Positions 9,287 to 17,701 of a stretch of DNA of 64,000 bases are shown here, piece after piece. Position numbers and translations under genes: made by a program. Position 1 is the first letter of the stretch. Each line of letters begins with the position of its first letter. Under the pieces are notes generated by a model that saw only the letters and a program-made list of their open reading frames with translations, was not told the DNA's origin and ran no database searches. The DNA is from Planctomycetota bacterium. Its GTDB lineage: Bacteria; Planctomycetota; Phycisphaerae; WQYP01. The stretch is taken from the NCBI GenBank assembly GCA_021790385.1, contig JAJYDW010000001.1:1-64000 (forward strand), read 5' to 3'.

Positions 9287-10507
9287 TTATTTACGACCAG
9301 CCGCCCGGGCGGCCAATTCCGCAGCTTTGTCGGTTTTTTCCCAGGTGAATTTTTCTCCGGTGCGGCCGAAATGACCATGCCGGGCGGTTTCCTGATAAAT
9401 GGGCCGCAGCAGGTTCAAATGTTTGATGATGCCCGCAGGGGTCAGCGGAAATACTTCCCGCACCAGATCGCTGATGAAGGCATCTTCCAGGGTGGATGTT
9501 CCTTCCGTGTCCACAGCCACGCTGACCGGTTCGGCGACGCCGATGGCATAGCCCAGTTGAATCTCACACGCGGTGGCCAGTTTCGCCGCCACAATGTTTT
9601 TGGCGATATATCGGGCCATATAACTCGCGGAGCGATCCACCTTGGAAGGATCTTTGCCTGAAAATGCGCCACCGCCGTGACAGCCCCGGCCTCCATACGT
9701 ATCAACGATAATTTTTCTGCCGGTCAGGCCGGAATCTCCATGCGGCCCGCCGACCAGAAAATTGCCGGTGGGATTGATATGAAACTTGATCTTATCGTTC
9801 CAGAGTTTCGGACATTCCGCCATGATCACCGGCTTGATGATCTGTTCGATGACGACCTTGCGGGATGCGTCGGAAAAACTCTGGCCTTTCATGGCTGCTT
9901 CCGTGTGCTGCGTGGAAAGTACAACGGTATGAATTCGCAACGGCAATCCATGCGCATCGTATTCCACGGTAACCTGACTTTTAGCATCCGGGCGAAGCCA
10001 TTTAATTTTGCCCGTTTGACGCATCGCGGCATGGCGCTCCATAAGGCGATGGCTCAGATAAATCGGCAGCGGCATGTAGGCTCTGGTTTCGTTACAGGCG
10101 AAACCGAACATAATGCCCTGATCGCCGGCCCCCTGCTCCCTGGTTTTGGTGGCGGTAACGCCACGGGAAATATCCGGCGACTGGCCATGAATGACCCTTA
10201 GCACCGCGCAACTGCGCGCATCAAAACCGGTAGCCGGATCGTTATAGCCGATCTCGGCGATGGTTTTTCTCGCCACCTGATCCACTTCATTGAGCGCCTT
10301 GATCCCTGCCTCATTAACCGTCACCTCGCCCGCCAAAACCACCAAGCCTGTGGTAACCAGCGTTTCGCAGGCCACACGGGCGTGAGGGTCCGCACTCAAA
10401 AGCAGATCCAGGATGGCATCGGAAATTTGATCGGCCACCTTGTCCGGGTGGCCCATGCTTACTGACTCGCTGGTAAATAACTGCGTTCCCTGATTCATTT
10501 TTACCAT
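9287..10507 (-). CDS. metK: S-adenosylmethionine synthase (methionine adenosyltransferase)
   Basis: The 406-residue protein makes S-adenosylmethionine from methionine and ATP. Signature blocks are [19 protein letters not shown] at the N-terminus, [13 protein letters not shown], and [16 protein letters not shown] near residue 270. The ATG at 10507 was chosen because GAGG lies 9 bases upstream; an ATG at 10519 is in frame but lacks a ribosome site. No SAM-I, SAM-II or SAM-IV riboswitch core could be recognised in the leader. A TATACT at 10564-10569 (read on the - strand) may be the -10 element. Confidence 0.97.
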   Translation of the reverse strand: MVKMNQGTQLFTSESVSMGHPDKVADQISDAILDLLLSADPHARVACETLVTTGLVVLAGEVTVNEAGIKALNEVDQVARKTIAEIGYNDPATGFDARSCAVLRVIHGQSPDISRGVTATKTREQGAGDQGIMFGFACNETRAYMPLPIYLSHRLMERHAAMRQTGKIKWLRPDAKSQVTVEYDAHGLPLRIHTVVLSTQHTEAAMKGQSFSDASRKVVIEQIIKPVIMAECPKLWNDKIKFHINPTGNFLVGGPHGDSGLTGRKIIVDTYGGRGCHGGGAFSGKDPSKVDRSASYMARYIAKNIVAAKLATACEIQLGYAIGVAEPVSVAVDTEGTSTLEDAFISDLVREVFPLTPAGIIKHLNLLRPIYQETARHGHFGRTGEKFTWEKTDKAAELAARAAGRK

Positions 10508-10777
10508 GAAAAACCTCACTACAGCAACGTAAAAAATATTCCATCAAAAGCCACAATCACCAAAGTATACGGTATTCATCGATGGTTGGAAAGCAATTTT
10601 GGCGTACCCTGTTGTTTTGGTTGTTTTTTGTTTTGTTGTTTTTATATGTGCTCTACACAAGCTGGCAGCAAGAAGCTCCATGGCATTAAAACTTCGTTTG
10701 CCATACCATAATCAATCGACGTCGCCTTCCAAGGGTCGGCCATCGAAGGACGGGCATCGCTTAAAAGGAATTGCAAC
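10508..10777. other. Divergent intergenic region between metK and the second GH38 gene
   Basis: The 270 bases separate two divergent genes and must hold both promoters. A - strand TATACT lies at 10564-10569. The stretch around 10600-10660 is T/G-rich (runs of TTGTTTT) with no stable hairpin. A 60-codon open frame here (10599-10781) has no ribosome site and no coding character, and is not called. AAAGGAATTGCAAC immediately before 10778 is the ribosome site of the mannosidase. Confidence 0.4.
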
Positions 10778-13672
10778 ATGAATCCGGTGAGTCTGCAATC
10801 GGTTGTGCGCCAGGCGGCGCAGCAAAGTCAACATCTGGTGGAGCGGGTGGAGGCCCAGTTAAAATTTGCCGGTCAACTCTGCCAGCTTTTTCCCAGCCAT
10901 GCCGCCACCTGGCAGCCGCTGATTCAAAAAGCCCAGGCCCAACTTATGCCGGTTCTGCAATCCGGTCAGCCGGAGGCCATCGCCGTGGCGGTAACGGCGG
11001 CTGAAACGTTGCTCGAGCCTATGGCCAAAACGGCCAAATCTTACACCATTCACTGCGTGGGTCACGCCCATATCGACATGAATTGGATGTGGTCCTGGCC
11101 GGAAACCGTGGCCATTATCGTCGATACCTTTACAACCGTGCTTAAACTCATGGACCAATACCCGGACTTTAAGTTATCGCAAAGTCAGGCCAGCACGTAC
11201 GCCGTGATTGAGGAACATCGACCGGACCTGCTTAAACAAATCGCCCGGCGGGTTCAGGAAGGACGCTGGGAAGTAACGGCAAGTCATTGGGTCGAAGGCG
11301 ATAAGAATCTCTCCAGCGGTGAAAGTTTGTGTCGCCATCTGCTTTACACCCGCGACTACATGCACCGGCTCTTTAACCTGCGTCCGGAAGATGTACCCAT
11401 AGACTGGGCACCGGATACTTTTGGTCATGCGGCCAGCATGCCCATGTACCTGACACGGGGCGCGGTAAAATATCTTTACCTGCATCGGCCCGGTATCCAC
11501 ACCGCACAAAAACCAGGGGCCTTCTGGTGGCAGGGGCCGGATGGTTCGCGGGTACTGGTACGCAATGATATGGAGCAGGGTTATAACGGCCAGATAACCC
11601 CCGATTTCATGGGCCAGTTCTTCAAGTTTGTGCAGTTCACCGGCGGACGGGATTTCATGTTCGTCTACGGCGTAGGCGACCATGGTGGCGGACCGACCCG
11701 CCGCGATATTCTCCGGGCCATGGATATGGCCGCCTGGCCGGTTTTCCCCGCGGTACAATTTTCCACAGCACGGGCGTTTTTTCAACAGTTGGAAAAGCAG
11801 GGGGATAAACTTCCGGTCATCCATGGCGAACTCAACACCGAATTCACGGGGTGCTACACCACACAAACCCTCATTAAAAAAGCCAACCGATTGGCTGAAA
11901 ATCGCCTTCTGGATGTTGAACTGGCAGGCACGCTGGCTTACCTGGTGGACTCTCAAGGCTATCCGGATGCGGCCCTGCTGCAAGCCTGGCGAGATACGCT
12001 GTTTTCCCAATTTCATGATATTTTGCCCGGCTCAGGCGTGCACGATACCCGCACTTATACCCATGGACTTTTTCAAAAGACCATGGCCACTACCAGCCAA
12101 GCGGAACTGCTGGCGTGGCGCCATTTGGCCGCGATGATCAACACCTCTACCAACGACACCGGCTCCATTGCTTCGAAGGTGCCGCCATCCAGCATGACCG
12201 ATGGACTGGGGGCGGGCGTCGGCTATCAGGCCGCGGATGGACACTTACCGCTCTCTGAACAAAGCGGTGGCAGCGGCCCGCGACCTTTTGTACTCTTTAA
12301 CCCCACCAGCCACGCCCGCAGCGAAATTGTGGAAGCGGTAATCTGGGATAACGCCCCGGCCGGCGGCACAGCTTTGAAGGCCAAATCGTTTACCGTCCGC
12401 GGGCCACATGGCCAGCATCTGGCCACGCAGGTGGTGAAAACCGGTACCTACTGGGGACATGAATTTGTTACCCTGGCGTTTCCGGCTACGGTGCCGGGAC
12501 TGGGCTATGCGCAATACACCATCATCGAGGCAGCAGCCGAATCACCAGCACCTCTGGCCCGGCAAATTGGCATGGTTCATCATTGTCCGTATGCCGTTGT
12601 GGAACGCAGCATTGAAGGGCTGGAAAGCGATCTTCTGCGTGTGGAAATTGATCCTGCCACCGGAGCAATTCTGTCGTTGTTGGATAAAGTCAGCGGCCAC
12701 GCCATCATCAACCAGAATCCCGGTTCCGCCACGCTGGAATATGCCGTCGAACGGCCGCATGGTATGACCGCCTGGTGCATAGACCACACCGGTCCGGTGG
12801 AAACTCCGGCGGTCACGGCAGTGCGGCGCGGCCTGACCGGGCCGTACAAGGCCACCATAGAAGTGGACTGGCAGGTGCGAGAATCCACCGGCACGCTTAC
12901 CTATGAACTGCGGGCCGGAGACCCCAGATTGTATCTGCACTGGAGTACGGTGTGGTTTCAGCGCGGCACGCCACAAACCGGTGTGCCCACGCTGCGGCTG
13001 GCTTTTCCGCTGGCCATTGACAACCCCGCCGCCCGTTATGAAATTCCGTTTGGCGCGGTGGACCGCACCCTCAACCAGGGTCAGGAAGTACCCGCGCTGC
13101 AGTGGGCTTCGGTGCACGGTTCATACGGCAAGGCCACCGGCGGCGGCCTTTTGCTCAACGATTGTAAATATGGCCATTCACTTAATGCCAATACCCTGCG
13201 TCTTACGTTGATCCGCAGCAGTTATGACCCGGATATTCTGCCGGAAATCGGAGCGCATGAAGCCCATGTCGCCCTGCAACCGTTTCTCGGTGATATGCCC
13301 GTGGCCAGGGCCATTATGATCGGCCGGGAATTCAACCATCCCCTTCGTGTGATCAGCACCGATGTGCACGAAGGCACCCTGCCTCCAATAAGTGCCTTTG
13401 TTGAGGTGCAGCCGGAAACTGTCGTACTTTCCTGCATAAAAAAGGCCCAGGCCGGAGAGGCTGTCATCGTGCGACTGCTCAATCCTGGCGACAAAACCCA
13501 GACCGCTCGTATCCAATGTCCCGTGGATTTGCTGGGGCAGGTAAAACAGGTTCAGGAAGTGGATTTACTGGAAAGACCCGTGGCAAAATCTGCGGTGGCT
13601 CACAGCAATAACACCGTCCAGGTCGACATTCCGGCCCATGCCCTTGCCACCCTCAAAATCACCATACTCTAA
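10778..13672 (+). CDS. Glycoside hydrolase family 38 alpha-mannosidase (long N-terminal helical domain)
   Basis: The protein has 964 residues. About 85 N-terminal residues form a helical lead-in rich in Gln and Ala. The catalytic domain starts with H98 and D100 (VGHAHIDMNWMWSW) and has nucleophile D213 in APDTFGHAAS, followed by YGVGDHGGGPT and FSQFHDILPGSGV. The C-terminal beta domains carry FVLFNPTSH and DLLRVEIDPATG. It is of the bacterial cytosolic alpha-mannosidase type, without a signal peptide, and has a good ribosome site (AAAGGAATTGCAAC). It heads a + strand run with GH35 (30 bases on) and a GH5-like enzyme, which suggests joint breakdown of mannose-containing glycans. Confidence 0.92.
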   Translation: MNPVSLQSVVRQAAQQSQHLVERVEAQLKFAGQLCQLFPSHAATWQPLIQKAQAQLMPVLQSGQPEAIAVAVTAAETLLEPMAKTAKSYTIHCVGHAHIDMNWMWSWPETVAIIVDTFTTVLKLMDQYPDFKLSQSQASTYAVIEEHRPDLLKQIARRVQEGRWEVTASHWVEGDKNLSSGESLCRHLLYTRDYMHRLFNLRPEDVPIDWAPDTFGHAASMPMYLTRGAVKYLYLHRPGIHTAQKPGAFWWQGPDGSRVLVRNDMEQGYNGQITPDFMGQFFKFVQFTGGRDFMFVYGVGDHGGGPTRRDILRAMDMAAWPVFPAVQFSTARAFFQQLEKQGDKLPVIHGELNTEFTGCYTTQTLIKKANRLAENRLLDVELAGTLAYLVDSQGYPDAALLQAWRDTLFSQFHDILPGSGVHDTRTYTHGLFQKTMATTSQAELLAWRHLAAMINTSTNDTGSIASKVPPSSMTDGLGAGVGYQAADGHLPLSEQSGGSGPRPFVLFNPTSHARSEIVEAVIWDNAPAGGTALKAKSFTVRGPHGQHLATQVVKTGTYWGHEFVTLAFPATVPGLGYAQYTIIEAAAESPAPLARQIGMVHHCPYAVVERSIEGLESDLLRVEIDPATGAILSLLDKVSGHAIINQNPGSATLEYAVERPHGMTAWCIDHTGPVETPAVTAVRRGLTGPYKATIEVDWQVRESTGTLTYELRAGDPRLYLHWSTVWFQRGTPQTGVPTLRLAFPLAIDNPAARYEIPFGAVDRTLNQGQEVPALQWASVHGSYGKATGGGLLLNDCKYGHSLNANTLRLTLIRSSYDPDILPEIGAHEAHVALQPFLGDMPVARAIMIGREFNHPLRVISTDVHEGTLPPISAFVEVQPETVVLSCIKKAQAGEAVIVRLLNPGDKTQTARIQCPVDLLGQVKQVQEVDLLERPVAKSAVAHSNNTVQVDIPAHALATLKITIL

Positions 13673-13702
13673 CCGATACGAACTTTTAACATAGGACCAT
13701 TT

Positions 13703-15805
13703 ATGGCCAAAGTATCTTACAATTCCAACGCTATTCTCATTGACAACAAGCCGGAGATGATCATTTCCGGCGCGGTGCATTACCCGCGGGCTACACCCGC
13801 CATGTGGCCCGCGATTTTGCGCGAATCGAAAAATGCCGGGCTTAATACCATTGAAACCTACGTGTTCTGGAATCTGCATGAACATCAGCGGGGGCATTAT
13901 GATTTTACCGGTCGGCTGGATTTGCCGCGCTTTCTGGATTTATGCCACCAGCAGAAACTCCACGTGATTCTGCGCATCGGTCCGTATATCTGTGCGGAAA
14001 CGAATTTCGGCGGTCTGCCACCCTGGTTGCTGGATGTCAAAGGCCTGGTGTCGCGTACCAACAACGAGCCGTTCAAGCAGCACATGCTGGAATGGTGCAA
14101 GGTGCTGATGGCAAAAGTCGGTGATTACCAGGCCACGCGAGGTGGGCCGATTATTCTGGCCCAGATTGAAAATGAATATAACAATGTCGCTGCCCGCTAC
14201 GGCCGGGAAGGGCAGGCCTACGTGGAATGGTGCGCCTCCCTGGCTCCGATACTCGGCCTCACCGTTCCAATGATCATGTGCGAAGGTCAGGCCAAAGGAG
14301 TCATTTCCACCCTTAACGGTTTTCTGGTGGCTAAATCCGTAGCCAGGCACCGCCAGCACCATCCAAATCAGCCGATCCTGTGGACGGAAAATTGGCCGGG
14401 TTGGTACGACACCTTCGGCTATCGCCACCATACCCGAGATCGCCGTGAAATTGCGTATAACGTTTTACGGTTTTTTGCCGTTGGCGGCACCGGCGTGAAT
14501 TATTACATGTGGTTCGGCGGCACCAATTTCGCACGCGAAGCCATGTACCTGCAAACCACCTCCTACGATTTTGACGCTCCACTGGATGAATATGGCTTGC
14601 CCACCAGCAAATCACGGCACCTGGGCCATCTGCATCAGGCTATTCTGGCCAACAAGGCCTTTTTGCTCACGGGCCGTGATCCCAAGATTAATGTGGTGGT
14701 GCCCCCGATGGAAGGACAGACTTTGCCACAACTGGCCGTGTACACCTTCAAGCATGGCAATGAATCACTGCTGTTTGCCATCAACAGCCAGAAGACACCA
14801 GCCAATATTACCGCGGGCCACAAAACCCTGCATCTGGAACCGCAATCGGCCCAGTTGCTCAAGCAGGCCGCCGGCCAGACCCGGGTTATTTTTTCCTCAC
14901 ATGAAAAGCCCATGCAGCTTATCAGCCGCTGCTGGAAGCCATTGACACTCGATCTGCAGTGGCAGGAATTTACCGAGCCATTGCACCGGCCGGAACTGTC
15001 CGGTGTAACGCTAGATCGCCCCGCTTCCATGCTGCCCCATACCCATGATCTTACCGATTACGCCTTCTACAACACAGAACTTACCAGTGCCGCGGCCCGC
15101 ACCGTGACCCTCACGTTGCCGATGGTGCGCGATTTTTCCACGGTGTTTCTCAACGGTGTATGCCTGGGCAGTCAACCGGCACGCCTGCTGGAAAACAATA
15201 CGGGAGAACATTGGAAACATACCTACACGCTGCCGCTGCGCCAGGGGCAAAATTCCCTTCAGATTCTGGTTTCCGCCCTGGGCCTGATCAAAGGCGACTG
15301 GATGATTGATGCCCCCATGACCGAAGAAAAAAAGGGATTGATCGGGCACATTTCTATCAACGGCCGACAAGTCCGGATGACTTGGCAACTGTCCGTGGGG
15401 TTGATGGGAGAATACCTGCGGTGTTTTCAGGAGCTTCCCGGCCAATTGGTCCCCTGGCGCAGGCTTTCAGCGCGCACCACGGCCCCATTGCGCTGGTTCC
15501 GCACCACCTTCGGCCCCCTGTCGCCCACGGCATTGGGGTACGCTATTCATCCCGGTTCGCTTTACAAAGGCATGTTCTACCTCAACGGCCACCACCTGGG
15601 TCGCTACTGGCAGGTGCCGGCGTTGGACAAGAAGGAGGCCGGTGACGAAAACGTTCTTATCGCCGGCAGCCCTGCCGGAGAGCCGGTGCAGTGCTACTAT
15701 CATCTGCCCAAGGAATTGCTCCAAAAAGTCAACAGCCTGGTGGTCTTCGAGGAAACCACCGCCAGCCCGGCCGGTCTACGTGTGCATGAGCGCACCACCG
15801 GGTAA
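13703..15805 (+). CDS. Glycoside hydrolase family 35 beta-galactosidase
   Basis: The protein has 700 residues. The N-terminal TIM barrel (residues about 10-330) carries the GH35 signature GPYICAETNFGGLP, acid/base E158 in QIENEYNN and nucleophile E229 in WTENWPGW. Galactose-binding jelly-roll domains follow (VFLNGVCLGSQPA about 485; GMFYLNGHHLGRYW about 620), as in family members that remove terminal beta-galactose. There is no signal peptide. It starts 30 bases after the GH38 gene with AGGA as ribosome site, and its TAA is followed closely by the GH5-like gene. Confidence 0.93.
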   Translation: MAKVSYNSNAILIDNKPEMIISGAVHYPRATPAMWPAILRESKNAGLNTIETYVFWNLHEHQRGHYDFTGRLDLPRFLDLCHQQKLHVILRIGPYICAETNFGGLPPWLLDVKGLVSRTNNEPFKQHMLEWCKVLMAKVGDYQATRGGPIILAQIENEYNNVAARYGREGQAYVEWCASLAPILGLTVPMIMCEGQAKGVISTLNGFLVAKSVARHRQHHPNQPILWTENWPGWYDTFGYRHHTRDRREIAYNVLRFFAVGGTGVNYYMWFGGTNFAREAMYLQTTSYDFDAPLDEYGLPTSKSRHLGHLHQAILANKAFLLTGRDPKINVVVPPMEGQTLPQLAVYTFKHGNESLLFAINSQKTPANITAGHKTLHLEPQSAQLLKQAAGQTRVIFSSHEKPMQLISRCWKPLTLDLQWQEFTEPLHRPELSGVTLDRPASMLPHTHDLTDYAFYNTELTSAAARTVTLTLPMVRDFSTVFLNGVCLGSQPARLLENNTGEHWKHTYTLPLRQGQNSLQILVSALGLIKGDWMIDAPMTEEKKGLIGHISINGRQVRMTWQLSVGLMGEYLRCFQELPGQLVPWRRLSARTTAPLRWFRTTFGPLSPTALGYAIHPGSLYKGMFYLNGHHLGRYWQVPALDKKEAGDENVLIAGSPAGEPVQCYYHLPKELLQKVNSLVVFEETTASPAGLRVHERTTG

Positions 15806-15856
15806 GTGGATTTGCAACGGCATGATTCCTGTTGCTTTCCTTACCGGACTGGTAAC

Positions 15857-17071
15857 ATGGGCGGTAAGAGAACAATTTTGACCATAACCCATTTAACATT
15901 TTTGAGCTTCAGGCAATTCCGGAATGTGGGAATCAGGTTGAGCGGAACGGCATTGCTGCTCGGGTGTGCCGTGGTCGCCCCGCGGCCGAGCCGGGCTGAG
16001 GCAGCGACACCGGCGATGCAGAGAATTGTGGTGGCTCCGAATTTGCATGGATTTATGCTGGCTCACTCGCACCGCCCTTTTCATCCGTGGGGATTTAATT
16101 ACGGTCGATCGCACCTGATTGAACACTATTGGATCAGTCAATGGCCTACGGTGGTGCAGGACTTTCATAACATGAAGACCATGGGGGCCAATGTCGTGCG
16201 GGTCCATTTGCAATATGGCCGATTCATGCGTGGGCCAGATCGACCCCACCGGCGAGAGTTCAAAGCTTTGGCAAAACTGCTGGCCCTGGCCCAGCGCACC
16301 GGTCTGTACCTGGACATCACCGGGCTGGGTTGTTACCGACGTGCCGCCACCCCCCAATGGTACAACGCCATGGGCCAGCGGCGACGCTGGGCGGCCCAGG
16401 AAACATTTTGGCGGCTCGTGGCCGCAGACTGTGCTTCCAGCCCGGCAGTGTTTTGCTACGACCTGGTCAATGAGCCACTCTCACCGGCCGGCAATCGGCC
16501 GCTAGGTGCATGGCAGCCCAACAGTTCCTTTGGCGGATATGATTTTCTGCAATACATTGCCCTCAAGCCCGGCCCGGATGGGCGCGAAAAACTGGCGGTG
16601 CGCTGGATTCAGGCCATGACCAGGGCCATTCGCTCACAGGATAAACATACCTTGATTACGGTGGGGCTTTTACCCTGGGTAAAGCGGTGGGGATGGCTGT
16701 CAGGCTTTGTGCCGAAGATTATCGCACCGCATCTGAATTTTATCAGCGTGCATATTTATCCTAATTCAAAAGATCTCTCCCAGGCCATGATTGGCCTGCG
16801 CAAGTGCGCTGTGGGCAAGCCGGTGGTCATTGAAGAAACATTTCCGCTTTCATGCAGCCCACAACAGGAGCAGACTTTTCTCCTGCAATCCCGGGCCATA
16901 GCCTGCGGCTGGTTGGGGCATTATGCCGGTAAGACCATCGCCCAATACAAGGCTCTGGCTCGACAAGGGAAGCTGTCCATTGCCCAGGCCTTGTATCTGG
17001 CCTGGCAACGCATGTTCGTCAGACTTGAGCCGCGCTTTATAAATGCACAACTCAAGCCGGTCAAGCATTGA
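15857..17071 (+). CDS. Exported GH5-like cellulase-superfamily glycosidase
   Basis: The 404-residue protein has an N-terminal export signal (hydrophobic LSGTALLLGCAVVA, about residues 28-41) and a (beta/alpha)8 barrel. The acid/base is E206 in CYDLVNEP, and the nucleophile is probably E326 in GKPVVIEETFP. GANVVRVHLQYGRFM and HLNFISVHIYP are further clan-A blocks. A GTG at 15806, directly after the GH35 stop, is an alternative start; the ATG at 15857 fits the signal peptide better, though its ribosome site is weak. It is the only glycosidase in this block with an export signal and may make the first cut outside the cytoplasm. Mannanase, glucanase and galactanase activities cannot be told apart. 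Confidence 0.8.
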   Translation: MGGKRTILTITHLTFLSFRQFRNVGIRLSGTALLLGCAVVAPRPSRAEAATPAMQRIVVAPNLHGFMLAHSHRPFHPWGFNYGRSHLIEHYWISQWPTVVQDFHNMKTMGANVVRVHLQYGRFMRGPDRPHRREFKALAKLLALAQRTGLYLDITGLGCYRRAATPQWYNAMGQRRRWAAQETFWRLVAADCASSPAVFCYDLVNEPLSPAGNRPLGAWQPNSSFGGYDFLQYIALKPGPDGREKLAVRWIQAMTRAIRSQDKHTLITVGLLPWVKRWGWLSGFVPKIIAPHLNFISVHIYPNSKDLSQAMIGLRKCAVGKPVVIEETFPLSCSPQQEQTFLLQSRAIACGWLGHYAGKTIAQYKALARQGKLSIAQALYLAWQRMFVRLEPRFINAQLKPVKH

Positions 17072-17105
17072 TTCCAGGTGCCCGTGCTCTTCGGGTGGGT
17101 GGGCC

Positions 17106-17687
17106 TTATCTCCCATAAAGTCCCACCATGTGGCCCCAGGCCACCAGATGTCCCTCCATGGTCAGAATCAACCTTTTGGCCGTAGCACCTGCCGGTACGT
17201 GCGGCATGTTATTCAAGGCGTAAACCAGAATGTGGTAATGATGGACCTTGCCGGGTGGTGGAGCGGGGCCGCCGTAGCCAATGTTGCCAAAGCTGTTTTT
17301 GCCCTGCAAACTTCCCCGCGGCACCGTGGGGCGGAGAACGGTTTTCACCCCGGTGGGCAGACCGCGGGCGGTTGCAGGGATATCCCAGATGATCCAATGG
17401 ATGAAGGCTCGGGGGCCGGGAGCGTTAGTATCTTCCACGATAACGGCAAAAGATTTTACAAGGTGCGGCACGTGGCTCCATTGAACTGGCGGGGAAATAT
17501 CTTGGCCATCCGCGGTGAATTGCCGGGGCCACCGGGCCCCCGGCTTAAACGCCGGGCTGCGCACGGATAATTTCCGAATGCCCACCGGGTGCGGTGATAT
17601 GGTGCTGGCCCGCGGCCGGTGCGGCACGTACAAAATTACCACCAGTCCTATCAAAAAAATCATTACCGCCAGAAGAATTTTGCGCAT
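17106..17687 (-). CDS. PEBP / YbhB-YbcL family protein with N-terminal membrane anchor
   Basis: The 193-residue protein starts with one hydrophobic segment (ILLAVMIFLIGLVVILYV), followed by a phosphatidylethanolamine-binding fold. Family marks are FTADGQDISPPVQW, the ligand-site motif EDTNAPG (usually D.DAP), FIHWIIWDIP and GYGGPAPPPGKVHHYH. Bacterial members bind anionic ligands, and their role is poorly defined. The gene lies 15 bases downstream of the desaturase fusion stop and is probably in its operon, which may hint at a lipid-related substrate (inference). It converges with the GH5-like gene. Confidence 0.88.
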   Translation of the reverse strand: MRKILLAVMIFLIGLVVILYVPHRPRASTISPHPVGIRKLSVRSPAFKPGARWPRQFTADGQDISPPVQWSHVPHLVKSFAVIVEDTNAPGPRAFIHWIIWDIPATARGLPTGVKTVLRPTVPRGSLQGKNSFGNIGYGGPAPPPGKVHHYHILVYALNNMPHVPAGATAKRLILTMEGHLVAWGHMVGLYGR

Positions 17688-17701
17688 GAGTCACCGTTAG
17701 A

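Noticed and set aside
10508-10620. Possible SAM riboswitch in the metK leader
   Set aside because: No conserved SAM-box core or kink-turn pattern is present, and the leader is short and A/T-rich.
10599-10781. 60-codon hydrophobic open frame upstream of the second GH38 gene
   Set aside because: It lies in the divergent promoter region, lacks a ribosome site, overlaps the mannosidase start, and its hydrophobicity comes from a TTGTTTT-rich DNA stretch.
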